Shown: piece by piece, positions 22,558 to 28,864 of the stretch
Layout of the letters: each line of letters opens with the position of its first letter
Numbering within the stretch: the first letter of the stretch is position 1
DNA from: a virus
Reading direction: 5' to 3' (one strand)
IMG/VR virus record: IMGVR_UViG_3300042691_033130
Location: 1 to 39,463 of that record
DNA length: 39,463 nucleotides
Notes under the pieces: generated by a model
Told to the model about the DNA's origin: nothing
The model's database searches: none
What the model saw: the letters and a program-made list of their open reading frames with translations, nothing else
Made by a program: the position numbers and the translations under genes

Positions 22558-23129
22558 TGAACCAAGAGCAGCTACGTGAATGCACCGAAGGATTCCAGCC
22601 CAGCAGCTATGGGCGAGTCCAACGTAGCGGCGAAACCTATGTGGCTACTGAGCGTTGGGCACGTTCAGTAGTCACTTGGGCACTAGAGCAATATCGCCAA
22701 ATGGATCGTCTTGATCAAACTGCACGTTTGCTGAGAGATCAAATGGAAAAGGCTCTGCGTCGCTATCACGATTACGCAATCAAAGAACGTTTAGGCAAGC
22801 CCGGTGCCCACTATCGAGATGCCACTATTAAACCACATGAAAAAACTGGATTGATATTTGAACATGTGATTCCAGTTCGCTATCTAATCAACATGTTGAT
22901 TCAAGACAAGATCAGTATTGAATTGGCCATGAATCCTCCCACTTGCCTGTTGCGTGAGGCACAGGACGACATCTTGGAAAAAGCAGGATTAGGTGATCGA
23001 ACTCCATGTCCATTTAACTTTTGGCGTAGATATCAAAGTCTAAACATCAATATCATCACGCACGATAACCAACCAATAGACCAAAGCTCTTGGACTCTGT
23101 ATGATCACTTTGAAAGATTTGTGAAATAG
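22557..23129 (+). CDS. Protein with EHVIP motif, possible HNH-like nuclease
   Basis: This 190-residue protein is coupled to the DGQHT protein by TAATG. The region E102-H-V-I-P followed by VRYLINMLIQDKISIELAMNPPTCLLREAQDDILEKAGL and a C-terminal FNFWRRYQ looks like a variant ββα-metal nuclease (E-H-x-x-P, catalytic His), as in some phage and restriction-associated proteins. The final His/Asn ligand is not clear. Charged helical N-terminus (RLDQTARLLRDQMEKALRRYHDYA). Function uncertain; the pair may be a two-component nucleic-acid system. Confidence 0.5.
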   Translation: MNQEQLRECTEGFQPSSYGRVQRSGETYVATERWARSVVTWALEQYRQMDRLDQTARLLRDQMEKALRRYHDYAIKERLGKPGAHYRDATIKPHEKTGLIFEHVIPVRYLINMLIQDKISIELAMNPPTCLLREAQDDILEKAGLGDRTPCPFNFWRRYQSLNINIITHDNQPIDQSSWTLYDHFERFVK

Positions 23130-23189
23130 ACATTGATAATACCAATTACAGCTATAGAAAAATAAAATGGCGAATTTATGAAAAATAGC

Positions 23190-23218
23190 TTGTGTCTATG
23201 ATATATACAGTTTATAAT
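23190..23218 (+). promoter_or_regulatory. Promoter of the peroxiredoxin operon
   Basis: TTGTGT, 17 bases, TATAAT, 35 bases before the ATG, with AAGGAG. The gap 23130-23253 holds only this promoter and the operator-like site. Confidence 0.65.
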
Positions 23219-23229
23219 GCACTGCAATA
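23218..23229 (+). promoter_or_regulatory. Candidate operator TGCACTGCAATA (copy 2)
   Basis: Identical 12-base word to 5669-5680. It overlaps the last base of the -10 box and covers the likely transcription start, an ideal repressor position. Shared control with the phasin unit is inferred. Confidence 0.45.
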
Positions 23230-23253
23230 TAAATTTCAATCAAGGAGAAATGT

Positions 23254-23787
23254 ATGAAAACAGTTTATGAAAAGCTAGGCAGCTTTACAGTCACTGGTGT
23301 TAATCCAGGGTCTGACCAATTTTTTGATATCACTGAAAAATCTTTTGAAGGCAAATGGAAAGTGATTGTGTTTTATCCAAAAGATTTTACATTTGTTTGC
23401 CCTACAGAAATCGTGGCCTATGACAAATTGTTCCAAGACTTTGCGGATCGCGATGCGGTGTTGCTCACAGGATCAACAGACAACGAATTCTGCAAACTGG
23501 CATGGCAAAAGTCTCACGAAGATTTGAGTAAGATCAAGCATATTCAATTCGCTGACACACAGCGTGGTATGCACAGTCTTGCACAAGAACTTGGAGTGTT
23601 CCACAGTCCAGCAGGTGCCGCACTTCGCGCCACATTCATTGTTGATCCAGACAACGTTATCCAGCACGTGACTGTGAACAACCTTGATGTTGGTCGCTCG
23701 CCAGAAGAAACACTGCGTGTGTTAGATGCATTGCAAACAGGTGAACTTTGTGCTTGCAATCGTACAGTTGGTGGCGAAACACTATGA
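23254..23787 (+). CDS. ahpC: AhpC-type 2-Cys peroxiredoxin
   Basis: The 177-residue enzyme has VFYPKDFTFVCPTEIVAYDK with peroxidatic C49 (P-x-x-x-T/S-x-x-C), and C-terminal C166-A-C168-N in ELCACNRTVGGETL as resolving cysteine candidates. It resembles AhpC types that pair with AhpD rather than AhpF. It reduces H2O2, organic peroxides and peroxynitrite in the cytoplasm. Gene order ahpC, cytochrome c, ahpD with ATGA overlaps makes one operon, driven by the promoter at 23190. This would protect the infected cell during oxidative stress. AhpC in a phage-like genome is uncommon. Confidence 0.9.
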   Translation: MKTVYEKLGSFTVTGVNPGSDQFFDITEKSFEGKWKVIVFYPKDFTFVCPTEIVAYDKLFQDFADRDAVLLTGSTDNEFCKLAWQKSHEDLSKIKHIQFADTQRGMHSLAQELGVFHSPAGAALRATFIVDPDNVIQHVTVNNLDVGRSPEETLRVLDALQTGELCACNRTVGGETL

Positions 23788-24089
23788 GTTGGTTTGTGCT
23801 ACAGCTGAGCCTGGTGTTGCTCATGATTTACAGTGGCACATCCTTGGCCAACGACGCAGAGTCACTGGCCAAGCAAAAGGCCTGTCTAGGCTGCCATAGC
23901 GTTGAACACATTGGTATCAGCTATCCGCCTGCACTAGTTCGAGTGGCAGAAAAACATCGCGATAATGCCGAACACATCAAAACTGTGATAAGAAACGGCA
24001 AAGGAAAAATGCCTGCTCATCCCACGTTAACCGATGCGGAAATCTTGACATTGACAAATTGGATCTTGAGTTTAGGAGAAACCAAATGA
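23784..24089 (+). CDS. Periplasmic class I c-type cytochrome
   Basis: The 101-residue precursor has a signal peptide (residues 1-22, cleaved near SLA/ND). The mature part carries C34-L-G-C37-H38, the heme-c attachment site, and M76 in GKGKMPAHP as the axial ligand, with a C-terminal helix ILTLTNWILSL. This is a small cytochrome c551/c552 type. It requires the host heme-ligation system. The gene starts on the ahpC stop (ATGA) and ends on the ahpD start (ATGA). A periplasmic electron carrier between two cytoplasmic thiol-peroxidase genes is unexpected; it could be an electron relay for respiration or peroxidases. Confidence 0.87.
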   Translation: MSWFVLQLSLVLLMIYSGTSLANDAESLAKQKACLGCHSVEHIGISYPPALVRVAEKHRDNAEHIKTVIRNGKGKMPAHPTLTDAEILTLTNWILSLGETK

Positions 24090-24598
24090 GTTGGGTTGAT
24101 ACAATTAAACAAGGCTTACCAGACTATGCAAAAGACACCAAGCTTAATCTTGACGCGGTTATTAACCGCAGTACCCTGGATCCGGCTGAAGCAAACTGTT
24201 TGGCACTGGCTGCGGCTATGGCCACAGGCAATGGCAAACTTGTCAGCTTTATCCAATCTAGTATTGAAGATGCCACCGAGCGAGATGCGGCGCTGACCGC
24301 TGCTGCGATCATGGCGCAGAACAACGTATGGTATCCTTATGTTGAAATGGCTGATGATCCAAATCTCACCGGGTTACCAGCACAGTTACGCATGAACGCT
24401 ATTGCTAGTCATGGTGGCACTACCAAGGCTAGATTTGAAGCATATAGTCTAGCAGCTAGTATAGTTGGTAAATGTCACTTCTGCGTTAAGGCACACTACG
24501 AAACACTCAAGAAGGAAGGCTACACTGTGGAACAACTAAGAGATATCGGACGAATAGCAGCAACCATAACGTCTGTGGCTCGAGTACTCAACAGTTGA
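24086..24598 (+). CDS. ahpD: AhpD-type alkylhydroperoxidase
   Basis: A 170-residue all-helical carboxymuconolactone-decarboxylase-fold protein with the AhpD motif C130-H-F-C133-V-K-A-H137, in ASIVGKCHFCVKAHYE. In the known pathway AhpD is reduced by lipoylated dihydrolipoamide acyltransferase and in turn reduces AhpC. The partner ahpC is encoded two genes upstream in the same operon. A GC-rich terminator lies directly after its stop codon. The start ATG at 24086 overlaps the cytochrome stop; it shares the first four amino acids (MSWV/F) with the cytochrome start. Confidence 0.88.
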   Translation: MSWVDTIKQGLPDYAKDTKLNLDAVINRSTLDPAEANCLALAAAMATGNGKLVSFIQSSIEDATERDAALTAAAIMAQNNVWYPYVEMADDPNLTGLPAQLRMNAIASHGGTTKARFEAYSLAASIVGKCHFCVKAHYETLKKEGYTVEQLRDIGRIAATITSVARVLNS

Positions 24599-24602
24599 TT
24601 TC

Positions 24603-24623
24603 AGCCCCGAAAGGGGCTTTTTT
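24603..24623 (+). terminator. Rho-independent terminator of the redox operon
   Basis: AGCCCC and GGGGCT with a GAAA tetraloop, then six T (counting the last stem base). It sits 5 bases after the ahpD stop and 14 bases before the next start. Confidence 0.9.
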
Positions 24624-24636
24624 ATGGAGCACACGA

Positions 24637-24816
24637 TTGATCGAATCACACAAGAGAACCATAGCAAGAGCAGTTTGTTGGAGAATCATAGCCACTTTAA
24701 TCACGGCCATATGGGCCGGCTGGAGCGGAGCTATCATGGCCAATATTGTATTAACAGTGTTACACTATGCCCATGAACGAGTCTGGCTGCGAATTAAATG
24801 GGGCCAAGATGTTTGA
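24637..24816 (+). CDS. DUF2061-like small membrane protein
   Basis: In the first residues after a TTG start at 24637 (GGAG 8 bases upstream), the protein reads LIESHKRTIARAVCWRIIATLITAIWAGW...ANIVLTVLHYAHERVWLRIKWG. That matches DUF2061: E-S-x-x-R-T-[IL]-A-[KR]-A-x-x-W-R, two membrane helices, and a final H-E-R-[VL]-W-x-x-I-x-W-G. These small inner-membrane proteins are widespread in proteobacteria but uncharacterised. The frame is open further upstream through the terminator, but TTG with GGAG fits the family's usual start. Transcription must read through the terminator or begin within it. Confidence 0.72.
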   Translation: MIESHKRTIARAVCWRIIATLITAIWAGWSGAIMANIVLTVLHYAHERVWLRIKWGQDV

Positions 24817-24880
24817 CTTTTTATCTAGACTCGCTTAAACTATTGCTGTATAACTTTTTTATTTCTATAGGTGATAATTC

Positions 24881-25159
24881 ATGAATACACTGCTACTTAA
24901 TTGTAGACCTGGCGCAGTTTTTGATGCAACCAATAAAGAACACCGTAGAGCCTATTTTAACTTTTTGAAATATTCCAGTTGGGGGCGCAGTCCTTATCAA
25001 TTTATACTGGAGCCTGGGTTCGAAGACATACCCACTCTGTGTAGACATCGTCTTTGTGAATTCTATGTGGCTAAAGAGTTTGGTAAAGACACACCCAAAA
25101 GACACAAAGATTCAAACAAACTCACTGTGATCAATCTTCCTCAAAAAGCGCATCACTGA
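24881..25159 (+). CDS. Hypothetical protein, 92 residues
   Basis: It opens MNTLLLNCRPGAVFDATNKEHRRAYFNFLKYSSWGRSPYQFILEPGFEDIPTLCRHRLCEFYV. Aromatic-rich, basic C-terminus (KDTPKRHKDSNK). AGGTGAT precedes the ATG. No promoter matching the TTGACC class precedes it. The next gene follows after 2 bases. No family is recognised. Confidence 0.55.
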   Translation: MNTLLLNCRPGAVFDATNKEHRRAYFNFLKYSSWGRSPYQFILEPGFEDIPTLCRHRLCEFYVAKEFGKDTPKRHKDSNKLTVINLPQKAHH

Positions 25160-25161
25160 TC

Positions 25162-25851
25162 ATGATCAAATACGAAAGTATCTATGCAGTAAACACTGCC
25201 AAAATGCGTTTAACAGATGATAAACGCAACAGATATCATTGGATGGATGGCACCACACGAGACACGGACCGAATGACCGTGTTTACCCTTGAGCAACAGG
25301 CAGAACAAGACAGCGAATACAATTTGCAATTCTTGTTAGAACTTGGTAGAAAGCACCATCAGTCAATCTTGGTATTCACGGATATCAAGATACAACTGTT
25401 AGGCGAATACCATTCAGTGCCTGTGATGGATAACTTAGTGACAGAATCATGGGTGAAATCATTCTCTAGCTTTAACAACTACAAAAATCTCAATGTCAGT
25501 AGGCCTCGACGAGAAGCTAGCAACCAGGGAGAGTTAGTAACTCTTTCTATGTGGAAACGCTGTTTCACTGTGCCTGCATTGCAAGGTGTTTATGATGTGG
25601 AATCGGGTGGTAAAATCAAAGATCGCAAAGTTGTGATACAGCGCATGTGGGATCTAGGTTTTGCAGCTCAACGAGGACGTCCAATGACAGTGGCAAATAT
25701 TCACACGGTTGGTGAACGCACTGAACTTGAAGACATCACTGCCATGGCAGAACACTGCCGACACCGAGTTGAAATTAGTGCAGCAGCAAAAAAAATGGTT
25801 AACAATTTCACAAGTCTTAACAAAATAGCAGCCTGGCCTGGCTATTGGTAG
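25162..25851 (+). CDS. Hypothetical protein, 229 residues
   Basis: A soluble protein with a beta-rich N-terminal region and a basic middle (NVSRPRREASNQGELVTLSMWKRCF) followed by KIKDRKVVIQRMWDLGFAAQRGRPM. No catalytic motif is clear. Second gene of a pair with 24881; a new promoter follows. Function unknown. Confidence 0.57.
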   Translation: MIKYESIYAVNTAKMRLTDDKRNRYHWMDGTTRDTDRMTVFTLEQQAEQDSEYNLQFLLELGRKHHQSILVFTDIKIQLLGEYHSVPVMDNLVTESWVKSFSSFNNYKNLNVSRPRREASNQGELVTLSMWKRCFTVPALQGVYDVESGGKIKDRKVVIQRMWDLGFAAQRGRPMTVANIHTVGERTELEDITAMAEHCRHRVEISAAAKKMVNNFTSLNKIAAWPGYW

Positions 25852-25869
25852 TTGCTGATTCAGCAACCA

Positions 25870-25899
25870 TTGACCTAAAATATCCAATTCTCGTACAAT
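25870..25899 (+). promoter_or_regulatory. Promoter, TTGACC class
   Basis: TTGACC, 18 bases, TACAAT, then AGTGGTATTGTAACAAACAG and GAG; ATG 31 bases after the -10. Confidence 0.72.
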
Positions 25900-25930
25900 A
25901 GTGGTATTGTAACAAACAGGAGATGCAAAA

Positions 25931-26263
25931 ATGCAAACACGAGAATTGGATACCCCTAGTGCAGGACCGTTTGCCTGGGCCGCTGCTCAAAATGCCCGCA
26001 TGCGAGCTTTGGCCATGTGGAGTCACTACACACAAGCTCAAAAAATCCGCGCAGAACGCATGAAGCTGGCATTAGAGCTGTGCTATCATGCCAAAAACAT
26101 CTATATCAATCCCAGGGAAAAATTCATCTCAATCAAGATTGACAAACCTCGTGTGCGGGATTCCAAAAATCTTGCCCTGCTAGAAGCAGACTACGAGAAA
26201 CAAGGTGTTAAAAAAATCACAACAGATCAGGGCATCACTTACAGAATTGCTAAGACCAAATAG
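25931..26263 (+). CDS. Hypothetical protein, 110 residues
   Basis: A basic, helical protein (AWAAAQNARMRALAMWSHYTQAQKIRAERMKLALELCYHAK) with a short beta end (KITTDQGITYRIAKTK). Single-gene unit between two TTGACC-class promoters; the second promoter's -35 begins 3 bases after its stop. No family is recognised. Confidence 0.57.
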   Translation: MQTRELDTPSAGPFAWAAAQNARMRALAMWSHYTQAQKIRAERMKLALELCYHAKNIYINPREKFISIKIDKPRVRDSKNLALLEADYEKQGVKKITTDQGITYRIAKTK

Positions 26264-26266
26264 TGT

Positions 26267-26295
26267 TTGACCAAAAAACACCAAAATCATATAAT
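26267..26295 (+). promoter_or_regulatory. Promoter, TTGACC class (best consensus copy)
   Basis: TTGACC, 17 bases, TATAAT; leader ATTGGTATAGTAACTAACAA and GGAGC; ATG 30 bases after the -10. Closest to the inferred consensus. Confidence 0.85.
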
Positions 26296-26325
26296 ATTGG
26301 TATAGTAACTAACAAGGAGCACACA

Positions 26326-26562
26326 ATGACTGAATTCGAAAAGAACTGCTTTGGTATGTCCGAGCAAGCAATCCGTGAACAGTACATGCAGTCAATCACT
26401 GCCCGACTGTCCGGTCTAGAAATGGTTGCCATGGGTGTGTTGAGTGATGCACAAGAGTTAATGACTTTTGGAAACGCACAGGCAATGGATCAGGCTCGCA
26501 AAAACATTAACATTGCCAAGTTTATTCTTTCTGAAATGATGGAAGCTCGGGAGGCAGCGTAA
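26326..26562 (+). CDS. Hypothetical helical protein, 78 residues
   Basis: MTEFEKNCFGMSEQAIREQYMQSITARL then ALGMLSD-like helices (LEMVAMGVLSDAQELMTFGNAQAMDQARKNINIAKFILSEMMEAREA). Entirely helical and Met-rich. Strong leader and GGAGC. The stop overlaps the next start. Function unknown; resembles the frequent short helical early proteins of phages. Confidence 0.62.
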   Translation: MTEFEKNCFGMSEQAIREQYMQSITARLSGLEMVAMGVLSDAQELMTFGNAQAMDQARKNINIAKFILSEMMEAREAA

Positions 26563-26648
26563 TGACCATGCTAAGTGCTATGGTTTTTATCGCAGCCTTG
26601 CTCACAATGCGGGCTTATTTCAAAGGTTGGAATTGGGAGGAAGTATAA
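26562..26648 (+). CDS. Tiny membrane peptide, 28 residues
   Basis: ATG shares a base with the previous TAA, and the stop shares a base with the next ATG. MTMLSAMVFIAALLTMRAYFKG is one hydrophobic helix followed by WNWEEV, whose codons TGGGAGGAAG supply the next gene's ribosome-binding site. Plausible but short. Confidence 0.42.
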   Translation: MTMLSAMVFIAALLTMRAYFKGWNWEEV

Positions 26649-26845
26649 TGAGTATTCAATTTATTACAGATGGCCGCAACGGTCGTGACGAGCGTGTGAT
26701 CCTTTGGCGTACTGGTGAATACACATACGAACTGGAAATTGGTACAGGTATCTACCGAAAGAATCTAAAGTTTTACGAAACTGAATACTACGAGGCATTG
26801 GAACAGTTTGATGCCGCAGTAAAAAACTATCAGGAGACTGTATAA
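26648..26845 (+). CDS. Hypothetical protein, 65 residues
   Basis: ATG at 26648 follows GGGAGGAAG. MSIQFITDGRNGRDERVILWRTGEYTYELEIGTGIYRKNLKFYETEYYEALEQFDAAVKNY is a beta-rich domain then a helix. Coupled to neighbours on both sides. No family recognised. Confidence 0.57.
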   Translation: MSIQFITDGRNGRDERVILWRTGEYTYELEIGTGIYRKNLKFYETEYYEALEQFDAAVKNYQETV

Positions 26846-27243
26846 TGAGTTTTGATCAATCTGTAAACTTTCGCACCAAGACCAATGGTCGAGGGTATTG
26901 GAGTGCCACTGAAAAGTTTGTGACTATCAATCGTGTGCGTGTTGCATATCTTGATGACGAGGGCGATTTTGGTGAACTCCGTGCTTACTTTGATCCTGTG
27001 GAGTGGAACGTTGACAACGACGGTCTAATTTATACAGATCCAGCTTGGATGCACAGTTTCCGAGAGTGCATGAAGACCTTGGGATTTAGCGATGCTGCTG
27101 TAAAAGCCATTCACTACAGTGAACAAGGCATGCAAGGCGACAACTTTGTGAGCATGGATGTGACTGGAGCGTTCATTCGTGAATGCGAAGCACTGTATCG
27201 CTTCACTATCAATCGATCAAGTTTGAGTGAGATGCACAGTTGA
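26845..27243 (+). CDS. Hypothetical protein, 132 residues
   Basis: Opens MSFDQSVNFRTKTNGRGYWSATEKFVTINRVRVAYLDDEGDFGELRAYFDPVEWNVDNDGLIYTDPAWMHSF, a beta-rich acid-rich domain, then a C-terminal helical part. No motif recognised. Its stop overlaps the first LRW-family gene by 4 bases. Confidence 0.58.
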   Translation: MSFDQSVNFRTKTNGRGYWSATEKFVTINRVRVAYLDDEGDFGELRAYFDPVEWNVDNDGLIYTDPAWMHSFRECMKTLGFSDAAVKAIHYSEQGMQGDNFVSMDVTGAFIRECEALYRFTINRSSLSEMHS

Positions 27244-27467
27244 AACTCATTTGGTCTCCTGTGGCTAGAACATCTGGACATTGGTTCCAGGTGTCTTGCC
27301 TGTATGAACACGGTGCTGTCACACCCACTGGTTTGAGAGAACAGGATCTCGTGCATGTGCAACAATGGTGTGTAGAAAATCATTGTGGTACCCGCATGAG
27401 TTTTGACCAATGGCGGTTTGATAATGAATCTCAGGTAACTGCATTTTTGTTAAGGTGGGGCTCATGA
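27240..27467 (+). CDS. LRW family small protein, array member 1
   Basis: 75 residues; VQQWCVENHCGTRMSF in the middle, TAFLLRWGS at the end. It overlaps the preceding gene, and the next ATG begins on its stop. Function unknown. Confidence 0.66.
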   Translation: MKLIWSPVARTSGHWFQVSCLYEHGAVTPTGLREQDLVHVQQWCVENHCGTRMSFDQWRFDNESQVTAFLLRWGS

Positions 27468-27652
27468 CAACAAGTTTGTTTTCCACTGTGGTCTGTGTGC
27501 CACCTCCTGACCGTACTCCATACGCGGGTTGGACGCCATGTGTGTATTGGTGTAAGGCCAATTGCAAAGGTTTTTGGTCATACGACAGTGAAGGTGCTTT
27601 TAGGTTTGAACTGGCATCTGATGCCAGTGCATTCACACTGAAATGGTCATGA
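27464..27652 (+). CDS. LRW family small protein, array member 2
   Basis: 62 residues; YWCKANCKGFWSYDSEGAFRFEL and ASAFTLKWS. Pro-rich N-terminus (VPPPDRTPYAG). ATG overlaps the previous TGA; a GTG at 27455 is the alternative. Confidence 0.65.
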   Translation: MTTSLFSTVVCVPPPDRTPYAGWTPCVYWCKANCKGFWSYDSEGAFRFELASDASAFTLKWS

Positions 27653-27653
27653 T

Positions 27654-27878
27654 ATGTCCGTGGATAATACTCATCCATATCAAGTGCATTTTACAAAAGA
27701 TCGATATCATCAAGTTCAAGACATGGTAGGCTGGTGCACTGACCAATTTGGAGATGGAGGGTACATCCACAGTTCTGCTAAAAACGAACGATGGGCATTG
27801 GACATTGCGTTTGGTAATTCCAGCTGGTTGTTTAGAAATTTGGAAGATGCTACACTGTTTGCACTAAGGTGGACATGA
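27654..27878 (+). CDS. LRW family small protein, array member 3
   Basis: 74 residues; GWCTDQFGDGGYIH, ALDIAFGNSSWLFRNLEDATLFALRWT. Its last codons, AAGGTGG, resemble a ribosome-binding site for the next ATG. Confidence 0.66.
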   Translation: MSVDNTHPYQVHFTKDRYHQVQDMVGWCTDQFGDGGYIHSSAKNERWALDIAFGNSSWLFRNLEDATLFALRWT

Positions 27879-28039
27879 GATACCATACTCCAAAAATTCC
27901 CGAAATGTACGCTAGATTAACCTGGTGTCGACAGGTGTTTGGCGAACACAATGAAAACATAACCTGGCAGAGAATCAAGGGTAGAATTCATTTCCGGCGC
28001 CAACAAGATCTCACATGTTTTTTGTTAAGGTGGACATGA
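27875..28039 (+). CDS. LRW family small protein, array member 4 (short)
   Basis: 54 residues; MRYHTPKIPEMYARLTWCRQVFGEHNENITWQRIKGRIHFRRQQDLTCFLLRWT. The shortest member, but it keeps the W-C near the middle and the terminal F-L-L-R-W-T. ATGA overlap at both ends. Confidence 0.6.
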   Translation: MRYHTPKIPEMYARLTWCRQVFGEHNENITWQRIKGRIHFRRQQDLTCFLLRWT

Positions 28040-28254
28040 GTTCTCCAGGTCCAAAGTGGATATACCAAGTGGTTATCAGCAATAAAGATTGGCAAGATGC
28101 TGAAACATGGTGTCTTGAAAACTTTGGTGAATTTGGTGTACGCTGGTATAAAATAGGAATAGATCCTTTGTCATGGTTGCTTGAAGATTATCAAACCACA
28201 TGGTATTTTAAAACACAAGCAGATACTGTTGCTTTCTCACTCAAGTGGTCATAA
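28036..28254 (+). CDS. LRW family small protein, array member 5
   Basis: 72 residues; ETWCLENFGEFGVRWYKIG and the end TVAFSLKWS. ATG shares bases with the previous stop; an in-frame ATG 21 bases upstream exists. Confidence 0.64.
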   Translation: MSSPGPKWIYQVVISNKDWQDAETWCLENFGEFGVRWYKIGIDPLSWLLEDYQTTWYFKTQADTVAFSLKWS

Positions 28255-28275
28255 AAATATTGAGCTCAAATTTAT

Positions 28276-28530
28276 ATGAACAGCAAACAACGTAGAATTG
28301 ACCAACGCAGATGGCGTCATCGTGTCATAACCGAAGTCAAAGACTACGCACACTATTGTCGCATGTGGGACTGGCTTAAAGAAAAACACACTTGTAAGGT
28401 TAGCCGTTGTGGTTGGCGCGATAGGCATCCTGAAGATGTAGAGCCTGATGCATGGGATCATGAGTTTGTGGTGATTTGGGAGTTTGAACGTGAACGCACC
28501 GCAGTGGAATTTGCTCTACGGTGGCGTTAG
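28276..28530 (+). CDS. LRW family small protein, array member 6
   Basis: 84 residues; very basic N-terminus (MNSKQRRIDQRRWRHRV), MWDWLKEKHTCKVSRCGWRDR in the middle, TAVEFALRWR at the end. The W-C pair has become W-L with cysteines later. Confidence 0.62.
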   Translation: MNSKQRRIDQRRWRHRVITEVKDYAHYCRMWDWLKEKHTCKVSRCGWRDRHPEDVEPDAWDHEFVVIWEFERERTAVEFALRWR

Positions 28531-28764
28531 GTGCGTGATCATAGTAATCCACTGAGTCGCCCTTATTCAGTGCGACTGGCCGAACAAGGATTCGTACATT
28601 GTGTACCAATGCGCATAAACATCGAACCCTACACCCTAGACGATGTTCATACATGGTTGCACCGATATGACAAACGTGTTAAACTAGACTATATAATCAG
28701 TAATTGGTCGGTGTATTTTAAAGATGAAAAAATTGCACTGCTTTTTGCACTCACGTGGAGTTAG
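28531..28764 (+). CDS. LRW family small protein, array member 7
   Basis: 77 residues with a GTG start directly after the previous stop. VHTWLHRYDKRVKLDY and LLFALTWS. Its stop is immediately followed by the inverted repeat around the tRNA. Confidence 0.58.
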   Translation: MRDHSNPLSRPYSVRLAEQGFVHCVPMRINIEPYTLDDVHTWLHRYDKRVKLDYIISNWSVYFKDEKIALLFALTWS

Positions 28765-28857
28765 GTGGCTTTGTGGGCCGGAAGCTTAATTGGTATAAGC
28801 GTCCGACTCATAATCGGGGGACAGTGAGTTCGAGTCTCACCCGGCCCACAAAGCCAC
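28765..28857 (+). repeat. Inverted repeat extending the tRNA acceptor stem
   Basis: GTGGCTTTGT (28765-28774) is the exact complement of ACAAAGCCAC (28848-28857), so with the 7-bp acceptor stem a precursor forms 17 continuous pairs that include the discriminator base. Confidence 0.85.
28775..28848 (+). tRNA. tRNA with anticodon CAT (Met or Ile2)
   Basis: A full cloverleaf: acceptor GGGCCGG/CCGGCCC (7 bp), D stem GCTT/AAGC with loop AATTGGTAT, anticodon stem CCGA/TCGG with loop CTCATAA (anticodon CAT at 28809-28811), T arm GTGAG-TTCGAGT-CTCAC, discriminator A at 28848. CCA is not encoded; the next bases are CAA. CTCATAA occurs in both elongator Met and Ile2 (CAU, lysidine-modified) tRNAs; I cannot separate them by eye. 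The acceptor stem is extended by 10 more pairs in flanking DNA. Confidence 0.93.
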
Positions 28858-28864
28858 TTTGAAC

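Larger units (their letters stand above)
27240..28764 (+). repeat. Tandem array of seven F-x-L-[RK]-W paralogs
   Basis: Seven consecutive genes end in F-x-L-[RKT]-W, most with an inner W-[CL] helix. N-termini and middles are diverged. An eighth copy lies at 19918. Confidence 0.78.

Noticed and set aside
24813-24854. TTGACT...TATAAC promoter before 24881
   Set aside because: The boxes are about 30 bases apart, too far for a sigma-70 promoter.
28775-28848. Initiator tRNA-Met
   Set aside because: The anticodon stem lacks the three consecutive G-C pairs expected of initiator tRNA, so elongator Met or Ile2 is more likely.
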